From positions 1-64,000 of the forward strand of contig NZ_JABUBU010000002.1 of assembly GCF_019834675.1 (NCBI RefSeq): a stretch of DNA of 64,000 nt, given 5' to 3'. Below are positions 38,102 through 49,603 of this stretch, one piece after another. Each line of letters opens with the position of its first letter. Position 1 is the first letter of the stretch. The notes under the pieces were generated by a model, which saw nothing but the letters and a program-made list of their open reading frames with translations, ran no database searches and was not told the origin of the DNA. A program made the position numbers and the translations under genes. Source of the DNA: Rhodococcoides corynebacterioides. Its GTDB lineage: Bacteria; Actinomycetota; Actinomycetes; Mycobacteriales; Mycobacteriaceae.

Positions 38102-40279
38102 TCATCGCGCGTTGGCGGCCTTGTACTCGCGCCGGCGTGCGTGCAGGATCGGCTCGGTGTAGCCGTTGGGCTGCTCGGTGCCGAGGAGGATGAGGTCCTT
38201 CGCCGCGTTGAACGCGATGTTGGTCTCGGAGTTCTCGGCGAGCGGCCGGTAGCTGGGGTCGCCGGCGTTCTGTCGGTCGACCACCGGCGCCATGCGGTGC
38301 AGGGAGGCCAGCACGTCGTCCTCGGAGACGACACCGTGACGCACCCAGTTGGCCAGCAACTGACTCGAGATGCGCAGCGTGGCACGGTCTTCCATAAGAG
38401 CGACGTCGTCGATGTCGGGCACCTTCGAGCAGCCCACACCGTGGTCGATCCAGCGCACGACGTAGCCGAGGATCGACTGGCAGTTGTTGTCGAGTTCGCG
38501 CTGCTTGTCCTCCGCGCTCCACGAGGTGTCCGTGGCCAGCGGGATCTCGAGGATCTGATCGACGGTGGCCCGCGTGGACTGCGCGATCTCCTCCTGGCGG
38601 GCGAACACGTCCACCTGGTGGTAGTGCAGCGCGTGCAGGGTCGCCGCCGTCGGGGAGGGCACCCAGGCGGTGTTGGCGCCGGCCTTCGGGTGGCCGATCT
38701 TCTGCTCGAGCATGTCGGCCATCAGGTCCGGCATCGCCCACATGCCCTTGCCGATCTGCGCCTTGCCTTCCAGTCCGGCGGCCAGGCCGGTGTCGACGTT
38801 CCAGTCCTCGTAGGCGGCGATCCACGTCTGCTTCTTCATCTCGGCCTTGCGGACCACCGGTCCGGCCTCCATGGAGGTGTGGATCTCGTCGCCGGTGCGG
38901 TCGAGGAAGCCGGTGTTGATGAACACCACCCGCTCCTTCGCCGCGGCGATGGCGGCGGCGAGGTTGACGGTGGTGCGCCGCTCCTCGTCCATGATGCCGA
39001 CCTTGAGGGTGTTGCGGGACAGACCCAGCAGGTCCTCCACGCGGGCGAACAGCTCGTCGGTGAACGCGACCTCGGCGGGGCCGTGCATCTTCGGCTTGAC
39101 GATGTAGAGCGAGCCGGTGCGACTGTTGGTCAGCTCCACCTCACCGGTGAGGCTGTGCATGCCGCACAGCGAGGTCATGATCGCGTCGAGGATGCCCTCG
39201 GGGACCTCGTTGCCGTCGGCGTCGAGGATCGCGTCGGTGGTCATCAGGTGCCCGACGTTGCGCACGAACAGCAGCGAGCGGCCGTGCAGCACCAGCTCGG
39301 AGCCGTCGAGGGCGGTGTAGACGCGGTCGGGGTTCATGGTGCGGGTGAAGGTCTTGCCGTTCTTGGTGACCTCCTCGGCGAGGTCGCCGCGCATCAGGCC
39401 CAGCCAGTTGCCGTAGCCGAGGACCTTGTCCTCGGCGTCGACGGCGGCGACGGAGTCCTCGAGGTCCATGATCGTGGTGACGGCCGACTCGACCAGCACG
39501 TCCTTCACCCCGGCGGCGTCGGTGCTGCCGATGGGGCTGGTGGCGTCGATCTGCAGTTCCAGGTGCAGCCCGTGGTGACGGAACAGGATGCCCGTCGGCG
39601 CCGACGGCTCGCCGGTGTAGCCGACCAGCAGCGACGGATCGGCCAGTCCGGTGGTCTCACCCGAGGCGAGGGTCACCGACAGGGCGGAGCCGTCGACGAC
39701 GTAGGAGGTGGCGTCGGCGTGCGAGCCCGACGCCAGCGGCACGGCCTCGTCGAGGAACGCCCGCGCGTAGGCGATGACCTTGTCGCCGCGGACCCGGTTG
39801 TAGGAGGTGCCCTTCTCCGCGCCGCCGTCCTCGGGGATGGCGTCGGTGCCGTACAGGGCGTCGTAGAGCGAACCCCAGCGGGCGTTGGAGGCGTTGATCG
39901 CGAAGCGGGCGTTGAGCACCGGCACCACCAACTGCGGACCGGCGGTGGAGGTGATCTCCCGGTCCACCCCGGAGGTGGTGATCGAGAACGGAGCCGGCTG
40001 CTCCTCGAGGTACCCGATCTCCTGCAGGAACGCCTTGTACTCGGCCTTGTCGTAGTCGGCGCCCGGGTGCTCGGAATGCCAGGCGTCGAGCTTGCCCTGG
40101 ATCTCGTCGCGCGTCGCGAGCAGAGCACGGTTCTTCGGGGCGAGATCGGTCAGCAGCGACTGCACCCCGGACCAGAACGCGTCCGCCTGCACACCGGTAC
40201 CCGGCAGAGCCTGCTTCTCCACGAACTCGTGCAGCACAGCGGCAACCTGCAGACTTCCGACCTGGACGCGTTCCGTCAT
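38102..40279 (-). CDS. glcB: malate synthase G
   Basis: 725 residues. Condenses glyoxylate and acetyl-CoA to malate in the glyoxylate shunt. G-isoform by length and by blocks such as [20 protein letters not shown] (metal Glu/Asp), [39 protein letters not shown] and [14 protein letters not shown]. The ATG at 40279 is preceded by AGGGGCT on the minus strand. The gene order with Rv1836c-like protein is that of Rv1837c-Rv1836c. The isocitrate lyase partner is not in the window. Confidence 0.96.
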   Translation of the reverse strand: MTERVQVGSLQVAAVLHEFVEKQALPGTGVQADAFWSGVQSLLTDLAPKNRALLATRDEIQGKLDAWHSEHPGADYDKAEYKAFLQEIGYLEEQPAPFSITTSGVDREITSTAGPQLVVPVLNARFAINASNARWGSLYDALYGTDAIPEDGGAEKGTSYNRVRGDKVIAYARAFLDEAVPLASGSHADATSYVVDGSALSVTLASGETTGLADPSLLVGYTGEPSAPTGILFRHHGLHLELQIDATSPIGSTDAAGVKDVLVESAVTTIMDLEDSVAAVDAEDKVLGYGNWLGLMRGDLAEEVTKNGKTFTRTMNPDRVYTALDGSELVLHGRSLLFVRNVGHLMTTDAILDADGNEVPEGILDAIMTSLCGMHSLTGEVELTNSRTGSLYIVKPKMHGPAEVAFTDELFARVEDLLGLSRNTLKVGIMDEERRTTVNLAAAIAAAKERVVFINTGFLDRTGDEIHTSMEAGPVVRKAEMKKQTWIAAYEDWNVDTGLAAGLEGKAQIGKGMWAMPDLMADMLEQKIGHPKAGANTAWVPSPTAATLHALHYHQVDVFARQEEIAQSTRATVDQILEIPLATDTSWSAEDKQRELDNNCQSILGYVVRWIDHGVGCSKVPDIDDVALMEDRATLRISSQLLANWVRHGVVSEDDVLASLHRMAPVVDRQNAGDPSYRPLAENSETNIAFNAAKDLILLGTEQPNGYTEPILHARRREYKAANAR

Positions 40280-40339
40280 CTGTAGCCCCTCACTCGACTT
40301 CTCGTCGGCCGCGGCACCGTTGCCGCGCCGTGGACGATG

Positions 40340-41233
40340 TTACCCACTGGTAGTGCGACCGGAGTGCACCAGGAGCGACCGACACCCCTCGACGACGCGC
40401 GCGCGCAATCCGGTCGCTCGCTCCGCGACGTCCTGCTGCGCCCGGACGTACTCGGCGCGGCCGGCCGGCGTCTCGACGGCGATCGGGGCGTAGCCGTACC
40501 CCCGCAGGTCGTACGGGCTGGCCCGCATGTCGATCTCGCGCGCGGTGCGCGCCAGGTCGAAGCAGTCCAGCAGCAGATCGGACGGCAGCAGCGGACCCAG
40601 CTTGGCCACCCACTTGTAGAGGTCCATCGCGGCGTGCAGGCAACCGGGTTGTTCGGTGCGCAGCCGGTGGTCGGGGGAGAGCGCGGTGTCGTTGCGCGGC
40701 ACCGCGTCGGGGGTGAAGAAGCGGAACGCGTCGTAGTGCGTGCACCGCAGCGGCATCTCCTCGACCACCCGGTCGGTCCCCTCGTGCCCGAGTCGCAGCG
40801 GGACGTCGTGGCGCAGGGCGTCGTCGCCGCCCCGGTAGACCATGGCCCACTCGTGCAACCCGAAGCAGCCGAGCCGCGCCGGCCGTGCCGCGGTGCGGGT
40901 CAGCAGGGTGTGCACGAACTCGACCGCCGCGAGGCGCTTGGCCAGGAACTCGTCGGACACCGTCGTCGCGAGAGCGCCGTCCACGGTGACCGACGTGTAG
41001 CCGGTGCGGTCGCGGTAGGCCGCCGCGCCCTCGCCGACGAGGGCGACGCCGTGGCCGGGATGCCACCGCCGCAGGTGCCCCGGTTTCAGGCTGTAGTAGG
41101 TGAAGAGGAAGTCGATCACCGGATGGGCCGCCCCGCTCGCCCGACGCTCCAGGTAGTCGCCGACGGCGTCGTGCACGCGCTGCTCGTGTGCCGCCCGGCG
41201 CGCGGCCAGGTCGGCGGGATCGAGCACGATCAT
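40340..41233 (-). CDS. conserved actinobacterial protein annotated as 3-methyladenine DNA glycosylase
   Basis: 297 residues, no signal peptide or membrane segment. Conserved-looking blocks include HPVIDFLFTYYSLKPGHLRRW, GCFGLHEWAMVY, HYDAFRFFTPDA and DLYKWVAKLGPLLPSDLLLD. In related genomes such proteins are usually named 3-methyladenine DNA glycosylase, but the helix-hairpin-helix/GPD glycosylase motif was not found, so the name is not supported by visible catalytic residues. The His/Tyr/Trp-rich core may bind a metal or cofactor. ATG overlaps the CNNM gene (ATGA). Confidence 0.7.
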   Translation of the reverse strand: MIVLDPADLAARRAAHEQRVHDAVGDYLERRASGAAHPVIDFLFTYYSLKPGHLRRWHPGHGVALVGEGAAAYRDRTGYTSVTVDGALATTVSDEFLAKRLAAVEFVHTLLTRTAARPARLGCFGLHEWAMVYRGGDDALRHDVPLRLGHEGTDRVVEEMPLRCTHYDAFRFFTPDAVPRNDTALSPDHRLRTEQPGCLHAAMDLYKWVAKLGPLLPSDLLLDCFDLARTAREIDMRASPYDLRGYGYAPIAVETPAGRAEYVRAQQDVAERATGLRARVVEGCRSLLVHSGRTTSG

Positions 41234-42321
41234 CTCGGCTCGTCCGGACCCGGCACGACGTCCTCGACGCGGTGGGTGCCGTCGCGCACCGTCCCCACGA
41301 ACTCCTCGACCAGGTCCTCGAGCGCGACGATGCCGATGGTGCCCCGCCCCGGTTCCGCCACCGCCGCGAGGTGGCTGCGACGGCTGCGCAGCCGCGCCAA
41401 CGCCTCGTCCAGCGGCGTCCGGCCGTCCACCACGGGCAGCATCCGCACGTCGGAACGCGGGATGACCGTATCGGCGTCCGCGTCCGGGTCGGCCATGAGG
41501 TCGAGGACGTCTTTCAGATGCAGATAGCCGATGAGGCCGTCGGCGTCGTCGCGCACCGGGTAGCGGGAGAAACCGGTCTCCCGCACCGCCTCCTCGATCG
41601 CGCCCAGAGTGGGCCCGTCGGGTCCGGTGCGCACCGTCCGAGCCTTGTCCAGCGGGATGAGCACCTCGCGGACGGTCCGCCCCGACGTCTCGAGCGCCTG
41701 CGTGAGCCGGCGGTGCTCCTCCTCGTCGATCAGGCCCTCCGACCGGGATTCGCCGATCATGTCGGAGAGCTGGTCCGCGGACACCGACGACTCGAGCTCG
41801 TCGCGGGGTTCGACCCGCAGGGCGCGCAGCGTCAGGTTGGCGCAGAGGTTGTAGAACGCGATCAACGGCTTGGCGACGGCCAGCCACCGCAGGTGCATCG
41901 GCACCAGCAGCATCGCGGTCGACTCGGGCCCGGCGATGGCGATGTTCTTCGGCACCATCTCGCCGATCAGGATGTGCAGGACCACCACGATCATCAGGGC
42001 CAGGGTGAAGCCGATCGGGTGCAGCAACTGCTCCGGCAGGCCCGCCCACTCGAAGGGCCGTTCGATGAGGTGCGCGACCGCCGGCTCCGCCACCCGGCCG
42101 AGCAGGATCGAACAGATGGTGATGCCGAGCTGGGCGGCCGCGAGCATCAGCGAGAGGTTCTGACCGGCCTCGATCACGACGGACGCCCTGGTCTTGCCCT
42201 GGGCGACGAGGCTGTCGAGGCGGTCGCGTCGCGCGGAGATCAGCGAGAACTCCGCGCCGACGAAGAACGCGTTGAGCAGCAACAGGACGACGGCGAGGCC
42301 GACCGCGGCGAGATCACCCAC
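41230..42321 (-). CDS. CNNM/HlyC-CorC-type membrane protein with CBS domains (Rv1841c-like)
   Basis: 363 residues from the chosen start. A CNNM transmembrane domain with three to four helices (AVGLAVVLLLLNAFFVGAEF, LALMIVVVLHILIGEMVPKN) is followed by a CBS pair (residues ~205-340: REVLIPLDKARTV, TGFSRYPVRDDADGLIGYLH, TIGIVALEDLVEEFVG). Family members export or regulate divalent cations, probably magnesium. The GTG at 42321 is preferred over 42342 because GAGGA lies 5 bases upstream. Unlike its neighbour it lacks the C-terminal CorC/HlyC domain. Pair with the next gene as Rv1841c-Rv1842c. Confidence 0.85.
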   Translation of the reverse strand: MGDLAAVGLAVVLLLLNAFFVGAEFSLISARRDRLDSLVAQGKTRASVVIEAGQNLSLMLAAAQLGITICSILLGRVAEPAVAHLIERPFEWAGLPEQLLHPIGFTLALMIVVVLHILIGEMVPKNIAIAGPESTAMLLVPMHLRWLAVAKPLIAFYNLCANLTLRALRVEPRDELESSVSADQLSDMIGESRSEGLIDEEEHRRLTQALETSGRTVREVLIPLDKARTVRTGPDGPTLGAIEEAVRETGFSRYPVRDDADGLIGYLHLKDVLDLMADPDADADTVIPRSDVRMLPVVDGRTPLDEALARLRSRRSHLAAVAEPGRGTIGIVALEDLVEEFVGTVRDGTHRVEDVVPGPDEPR

Positions 42322-43702
42322 GACGGTCCTCGGTTTCTGCACCGCGCGTGCGGCTCATCTCCTCGGGATCGGCGGGACGCAGCAGGATGCGGTCGATCCG
42401 TCGACCGTCCATCGCCTCCACCCGGGCGATCCATCCGCCGTGGGCGTCGTCGTCGGATTCGCCGGTCGCCGTCGGCAGCACCACGCGGTCCCCGGCGTCG
42501 GGGATGCGGGCGAACCGGGTCAGGACCAGCCCGCCGAGGGTCTCGTAGTCCCCGCTCGGGGCGGCGTAGCCGGTGTGTTCGCCGACCTCGTCGATGCGCA
42601 GCAGACCCGAGCACAGCCATCCGTCGCCGACCCGCTGGACGTCGACCTCGGGCGTGTCGTGCTCGTCGCGGACGTCGCCGACGATCTCCTCGATGAGGTC
42701 CTCCATGGTGACGATGCCCGCGGTGCCGCCGTACTCGTCGACCACCAGCGCGACCTGCATGCCGTCGGCTCGGACCCGGTCCATCACCGCGTCGCCGTCG
42801 AGGCTGGCCGGCACGGTCGGCACCTTCTGGGCCAGTCGCCGCACGGGGGTGGTGGCGCGCTCCTCGGCGGGCACGGTGAACGCGTGCTTGATGTGGACGA
42901 CGCCGAGCGTGTCGTCGAGATCGCCCGACGCCACCACGGGGAACCGGGAGAAGCCGGTGCGGGCCGCGGTGTCGATGAGGTGGGCGACCGTGTCCTGGGC
43001 CGACAGGGTCTCGATCTTCACGCGCGGCGTCATCAGCTCGTCGGCGCTCCGGTCCCCGAACTGCAGGGACCGGTCGACCAATCGGGCGGTACGGGCGTCG
43101 AGCGACCCGTGCTCGGCGGACGAGCGGACCAACGATCCGAGTTCCTGCGGGGAGCGCGCCGAGCGGAGTTCCTCGGCGGGTTCGATCCCGAGTCGGCGTA
43201 CCAGCCAGTTGGCGGTCCCGTTGAGGCCGTCGATGGCCCACCGGAAGACCGACGAGAACGCCGCCTGGGGGCCGGCCGCCACGCGGGCCACCCCCATCGG
43301 ATCGGCGATGGCCAGGTTCTTCGGCACGAGTTCCCCGAACACCATCGACAGCGAGGTCGCGAGGACCAGCGCGAGCACCAGGGACACCGCGGTGGCCACG
43401 GAATCGGACGCGCCCAGAGCGCCGGCGACGGGGGAGATGAACCGCGCGAGCACCGGTTCGGCGATGTAGCCGGTGATCAGCGTGGTGATGGTGATGCCGA
43501 GCTGGGCCCCCGAGAGTTGATGGGAGAGCGTCTTGTGCGCCCCGAGCACCCGGCGCGAGCGCGTGTCACCGTCCCGAGCGGCCGCCTCGACGGTGCTGCG
43601 CTCGAGCGCGGTGAGCGAGAACTCCGCCGCCACGAACAGGGCGGTGCCGGCGGTCAACGCGACGAAGCCCAGAAGGGACAGGACGGGAACGAGCACGGTC
43701 AC
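42314..43702 (-). CDS. CNNM/HlyC-CorC-type membrane protein with CBS and CorC domains (Rv1842c-like)
   Basis: 462 residues. CNNM membrane domain (1-180: LLGFVALTAGTALFVAAEFS, LVLALVLATSLSMVFGELVPKNLA), CBS pair (~205-340, MTPRVKIETLSAQDTVAHLI, MVDEYGGTAGIVTMEDLIEE-like segment VVDEYGGTAGIVTMEDLIEE) and a C-terminal CorC/HlyC domain (SGLLRIDEVGEHTG, YETLGGLVL). Predicted divalent cation transport or sensing in the inner membrane. Overlaps the shorter paralogue downstream, so the two probably work together. GTG start; preceded by a 211-bp gap. Confidence 0.87.
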   Translation of the reverse strand: MTVLVPVLSLLGFVALTAGTALFVAAEFSLTALERSTVEAAARDGDTRSRRVLGAHKTLSHQLSGAQLGITITTLITGYIAEPVLARFISPVAGALGASDSVATAVSLVLALVLATSLSMVFGELVPKNLAIADPMGVARVAAGPQAAFSSVFRWAIDGLNGTANWLVRRLGIEPAEELRSARSPQELGSLVRSSAEHGSLDARTARLVDRSLQFGDRSADELMTPRVKIETLSAQDTVAHLIDTAARTGFSRFPVVASGDLDDTLGVVHIKHAFTVPAEERATTPVRRLAQKVPTVPASLDGDAVMDRVRADGMQVALVVDEYGGTAGIVTMEDLIEEIVGDVRDEHDTPEVDVQRVGDGWLCSGLLRIDEVGEHTGYAAPSGDYETLGGLVLTRFARIPDAGDRVVLPTATGESDDDAHGGWIARVEAMDGRRIDRILLRPADPEEMSRTRGAETEDRRG

Positions 43703-43725
43703 CGCGGCACCGCCGCGGCGTGGGA

Positions 43726-43747
43726 CGAGCCGGGAAGACCCGGCTCG
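43726..43747 (-). terminator. hairpin between guaB1 and the CNNM genes
   Basis: CGAGCCGGG-AAGA-CCCGGCTCG, a perfect 9-bp stem with a 4-base loop, inside the 211-bp gap after the guaB1 stop (43914). No T tract follows on either strand, so it may terminate, attenuate or stabilise a leader. Confidence 0.4.
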
Positions 43748-43913
43748 GCTGTGGATCCCTCCGACGTGTCGCTGGGTGCCACGGGCACCGATGTCCTCCT
43801 CGATCGAGCGGTCCGCGCGGAACGGAGTCCGCGTGGTGTGGTTCGTGCGGGGTGCGATACCCGGCCGTGCCGGTGGTCAACCGCGCCGGTCGACTCGACG
43901 GCCACCGAGGGGG

Positions 43914-46274
<2,361 letters not shown>

Positions 46275-47738
46275 TCACGCCTGGACTTCGGACCTGTCCT
46301 CGCTCCACAGCGTGTGGAACTTGCCCTCGGCGTCGACCCGCTCGTAGGTGTGCGCTCCGAAGAAGTCGCGCAGGCCCTGCGTCAGGGCGGCGGGGAGACG
46401 TTCGGCGCGCAGTCCGTCGTAGTAGGACAGGGCGGAGGCGAAGCCCGGCACCGGAATGCCGAGCAGCGTCGCGGTGGACACCACCCGCCGCCAGCTGTCG
46501 ACCGCGTTCTCCACGGCCTCGCGGAAGTACGGCGCCAGGATCAGGCTGGGCAGCTCGGGGTTCTCGTCGTAAGCGTCCTTGATGCGGTTCAGGAACCGGG
46601 CGCGGATGATGCAGCCACCGCGCCAGATGGTGGCCAGGTCGCCGGGGTGGAGGTTCCAGTCGTACTCGGCGCTGCCGGCCGCGATCTGATCGAAGCCCTG
46701 GGCGTAGGCGATCACCTTGGAGGCGTAGAGCGCGGACCGAATGTCCTCGACGAACGCGTCGACGTCCTGCGGCTTGTCGGCGAGGCTGCCGGAGGCCAGC
46801 CCGCGAGCCGCGGCGCGCTGACCCCGCGCGCCGGACAGTGCCCGCGCGAAGACCGCTTCGGCGATGCCGGTGACGGGAACGCCGAGATCGAGCGCGGACT
46901 TGACCGTCCAGCGGCCGGTGCCCTTCTGTTCCGCCGCGTCGACGATCACGTCGACCAGCGGCGTGCCGGTCCTGGCGTCCTTGTGGGAGAGCACCTCCGC
47001 GGTGATCTCGACGAGGTAGCTCTCGAGGTCGCCCTCGTTCCAGGTGCGGAAGACGTCGGCGATCGCGTCGGGATCCTTGCCGAGCGCGTCGCGCAGCAGG
47101 TGGTAGGCCTCGCCGATGAGCTGCATGTCGGCGTACTCGATACCGTTGTGCACCATCTTCACGAAGTGGCCGGAGCCGTCCGGTCCGATGTGGGTGCAGC
47201 AGGGGGTGCCGTCGACCTGCGCGGCGATGGACTCGAGCAGGGGTCCGACGGATTCGTACGATTTCGCCGGTCCGCCGGGCATGATCGACGGCCCGTTCAG
47301 GGCGCCCTCCTCGCCGCCGGAGATCCCGGCACCGACGAAGAGCAGACCGCGCTCCTTCAGGTCCGCTTCACGACGGATCGTGTCCGTGTACAGCGCGTTG
47401 CCGCCGTCGATGATGATGTCGCCCTCCTCCATCACCGCCGCGAGTTCCTCGATCACCGCGTCGGTGGGATCGCCGGCCTTCACCATGATCACCACGCGGC
47501 GCGGCTTCTCGAGGCTGGCGACGAAGTCCTCGATGGACTCCGACGGGACGAACGTGCCCTCGCTGCCGTGGTTCTCGATCAACGCCGTGGTCTTGGCGCT
47601 GCTGCGGTTGTGCACGGCGACGACGTGGCCGCGTCGCGCGAAGTTGCGCGCCAGGTTGGAACCCATGACGGCGAGGCCGGTGACGCCGATCGGGGCGAGG
47701 GGAGTGGATCCGTCGGAAGTGTCGCGAGGGGAGGTCAT
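46275..47738 (-). CDS. gnd: 6-phosphogluconate dehydrogenase (decarboxylating)
   Basis: 487 residues, full-length NADP-dependent form. Converts 6-phosphogluconate to ribulose 5-phosphate and CO2. NADP fold GVTGLAVMGSNLARNFARRG with HNRSSAKT (an Arg that selects NADP), substrate site FVGAGISGGEEGALNGPSIM, catalytic Lys in GSGHFVKMVHNGIEY, and IWRGGCIIRA. ATG at 47738 follows AGGGG-rich sequence and the family start. Counterpart of Rv1844c. Confidence 0.95.
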   Translation of the reverse strand: MTSPRDTSDGSTPLAPIGVTGLAVMGSNLARNFARRGHVVAVHNRSSAKTTALIENHGSEGTFVPSESIEDFVASLEKPRRVVIMVKAGDPTDAVIEELAAVMEEGDIIIDGGNALYTDTIRREADLKERGLLFVGAGISGGEEGALNGPSIMPGGPAKSYESVGPLLESIAAQVDGTPCCTHIGPDGSGHFVKMVHNGIEYADMQLIGEAYHLLRDALGKDPDAIADVFRTWNEGDLESYLVEITAEVLSHKDARTGTPLVDVIVDAAEQKGTGRWTVKSALDLGVPVTGIAEAVFARALSGARGQRAAARGLASGSLADKPQDVDAFVEDIRSALYASKVIAYAQGFDQIAAGSAEYDWNLHPGDLATIWRGGCIIRARFLNRIKDAYDENPELPSLILAPYFREAVENAVDSWRRVVSTATLLGIPVPGFASALSYYDGLRAERLPAALTQGLRDFFGAHTYERVDAEGKFHTLWSEDRSEVQA

Positions 47739-47750
47739 GGGCCCAGTTTT

Positions 47751-47791
47751 CCCCGCCCGGCCCCGGCTGAAAAGTCCGGGGCCGGACGGGG
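47751..47791 (-). terminator. intrinsic terminator of the DEAD-box helicase gene
   Basis: 16-base arms (47751-47766 and 47776-47791) pair with one mismatch around a 9-base loop, in the 70-bp gap between the helicase stop and the gnd start. Very GC-rich; no U tract on the minus strand, which is common in Actinobacteria. Confidence 0.65.
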
Positions 47792-47808
47792 GCCCTGTGT
47801 GCCGGTGG

Positions 47809-49293
47809 CTAGTCGGTGGAGGCGTGCGACGCGCGGCTGCGGAAGCCGCCGCCGTGGGTACCGGCGTCGCGGCGCGGTGCGCCCTCACGACGCGGTGCGC
47901 CCTCACGACGCGGTGCGGCGTCGCGACGGGGTGCGCCCTGGCCGCGGTAGCCACCCTCGCTGCTGCGTCCAAGGTAGCCACCCTCGCTGCTGCGTCCGCG
48001 GTAGCCGCCGCCCTCGCTGCCGCCACGACGCGGGGCGCCGGTGGGACGCTCGCGGCGGGGTGCCTCGCGGACGGGCTCGCCCGACGGCTTCTGCGCGCCG
48101 GTGATGGCGCCGAGCCGGGCGGACCCGGGGGAGACGTCGACCTCGGTGACCTTCACGCCGGCCATGCCCGTCAGGCGTCCCATGGTGCGACGCTGGTTCG
48201 GCAGGGCGATGGCGACGACGGTGCCCGCGGCGCCGGCGCGCGCCGTGCGACCGGCGCGGTGCATGTAGTCCTTGTGGTCGGCCGGGGGGTCGACGTGGAC
48301 GACGAGGTCGATGCCGTCGACGTGGATGCCGCGGGCGGCGACGTCGGTGGCGACGAGCACCGGGGTGCGGCCGTTCTTGAACCGATCGAGCACGCGGGTG
48401 CGCTGGTTCTGCGCCTTGCCGCCGTGCAGCGACTCGGCGTGGATGCCGACGGCGCGCAGCCGGTCGGTGATGCCCTCGCAGCCGAGCTTCGTGCGCGCGA
48501 ACATGATGGTGCGCCCACCCTGACGTGCCGCGATCTCCGACAGGACGAGGTCCTTCTGACCGCGACCCACGTTGAGGATGTAGTGCTCCATCGACTCGAC
48601 GGCGGCCTTGCTGTCGCCGGTCGAGTGCTGGACGTGATCGGGCAGGAACCGGCGGACCAGCGACTGGACCTCACGGTCGAGGGTCGCTGAGAACAGCATG
48701 CGCTGTCCGTCCGCGGGGGTGAGACCGAGGACCTCGCGGACCTCGGGGAGGAAGCCCATGTCGGCCATCTGGTCGGCCTCGTCGAGAGCCGTGATGCGCA
48801 CGTCGTCGAGCAGGCAGGTGCCCTGACGCAGGTGATCGCCCAGGCGTCCCGGCGTCGCGACGAGCACGTCGACGCCGCGGCGCAGCTGATCGGCCTGCCG
48901 GCCGAAGGGGGTGCCGCCGACCGCCGGGCGCACCGACAGGCCGAGGGGAGCGGCGTAGGTCTGCAGCGAATCGACCACCTGGAACGCGAGTTCGCGGGTG
49001 GGGACCAGCACCAGGGCGCGGGGGCGCTTCGCCGCCGGCTTCTCGCCCGACGCCGCGAGGCGCGCGAGCATCGGCAGGCCGAAGGCCAGCGTCTTGCCGG
49101 ACCCGGTCTGGGCGCGGCCGAGCACGTTTCGCCCGGCGAGCGCGTCGCCGATGGCCATCGACTGGATGGGGGAGGGAACGGTGATGCCCTTCGACGCGAG
49201 GGCCGTCACCACGGGGGCGGGGAGGCCGAGCTCGGCGAAGGTGGCAGTAACGGCCGCATCAGCGGCGGGGGACAACGGTGTGGCGTCGGTCAA
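47809..49293 (-). CDS. DEAD-box RNA helicase
   Basis: 494 residues from TTG at 49293. Unwinds RNA with ATP. Motif I AQTGSGKT (61-68), Ia PTRELA, DEAD in TALDEADQMADMGF, SAT in LFSATLDREV, and helicase C-terminal motifs TDVAARGIHVDGIDLV and HRAGRTARAG. The tail after residue ~405 is low complexity with RGG-like repeats (GGYRGRSSE, APRREG), typical of cold-shock or ribosome-assembly helicases. TTG chosen because GAGAGG lies 9 bases upstream and family homology starts here; an in-frame ATG at 49377 falls in a leader hairpin. Confidence 0.87.
   Translation of the reverse strand: MTDATPLSPAADAAVTATFAELGLPAPVVTALASKGITVPSPIQSMAIGDALAGRNVLGRAQTGSGKTLAFGLPMLARLAASGEKPAAKRPRALVLVPTRELAFQVVDSLQTYAAPLGLSVRPAVGGTPFGRQADQLRRGVDVLVATPGRLGDHLRQGTCLLDDVRITALDEADQMADMGFLPEVREVLGLTPADGQRMLFSATLDREVQSLVRRFLPDHVQHSTGDSKAAVESMEHYILNVGRGQKDLVLSEIAARQGGRTIMFARTKLGCEGITDRLRAVGIHAESLHGGKAQNQRTRVLDRFKNGRTPVLVATDVAARGIHVDGIDLVVHVDPPADHKDYMHRAGRTARAGAAGTVVAIALPNQRRTMGRLTGMAGVKVTEVDVSPGSARLGAITGAQKPSGEPVREAPRRERPTGAPRRGGSEGGGYRGRSSEGGYLGRSSEGGYRGQGAPRRDAAPRREGAPRREGAPRRDAGTHGGGFRSRASHASTD
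47863..47934 (-). repeat. 18-bp coding repeats (APRRE/D-G/A) in the helicase tail
   Basis: GCCCTCACGACGCGGTGC (plus strand) is exactly repeated at 47881-47898 and 47899-47916, with degenerate units on both sides. It encodes the arginine-rich APRREG/APRRDA tail and may vary in copy number between strains. Confidence 0.75.
47946..48000 (-). repeat. 27-bp coding repeats (GGYRGRSSE) in the helicase tail
   Basis: Two copies, 47946-47972 and 47973-47999, differ only at the last two bases; a third, diverged copy begins at 48000. They encode GGYxGRSSE units, a glycine/arginine RNA-binding tail. Confidence 0.75.
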
Positions 49294-49603
49294 CGCGGGG
49301 GACCTCTCGGGTTGCGGGCGCGCCGAGGTCGACGGCACCGAGGGTGCCGCGCGACGAGGACGAGCCAGGGCACACATCACCTGGCTCGATGCGCGGGGAA
49401 GACCCGCCGAACAACGAAAGAAGGTGTCTCGAAACACCGCGTGGACCGTATGCGCCTGCGCATCACGGGGGCGGTGAAGAAAAGAACGTGCCGTATCGAA
49501 TATCTGATGGTTCGACTGACGAACCATCGACCACCCTACGCGACGACGACCGTCGCGGACGACCGGTGTGAGCAGCGCAACCGTGCCGGGGGGAGCCTCG
49601 TGG
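49294..49603 (-). promoter_or_regulatory. structured leader and promoter region of the DEAD-box helicase
   Basis: 310 bp without a confident gene between the M56 protease gene and the helicase start. Three dyads are visible: 49506-49528 (9-bp stem GATGGTTCG, loop ACTGA), the 16-base element GGTGTCTCGAAACACC (5-bp stem) at about 49422-49437, and 49361-49388 (9-bp stem CGAGCCAGG, 10-base loop). On the minus strand GATATT just after the first dyad could be a -10. A ~200-base structured 5' UTR recalls leaders of cold-shock helicases; regulation is inferred. Confidence 0.5.

Noticed and set aside
47739..48026. N-terminal extension of gnd (Ala/Arg/Val repeats)
   Set aside because: It is the antisense reading of the helicase tail repeats and crosses a terminator hairpin; the ATG at 47738 matches the family start.
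46314..48104. 596-codon plus-strand frame opposite gnd
   Set aside because: Shadow of 6-phosphogluconate dehydrogenase; translation lacks domains.
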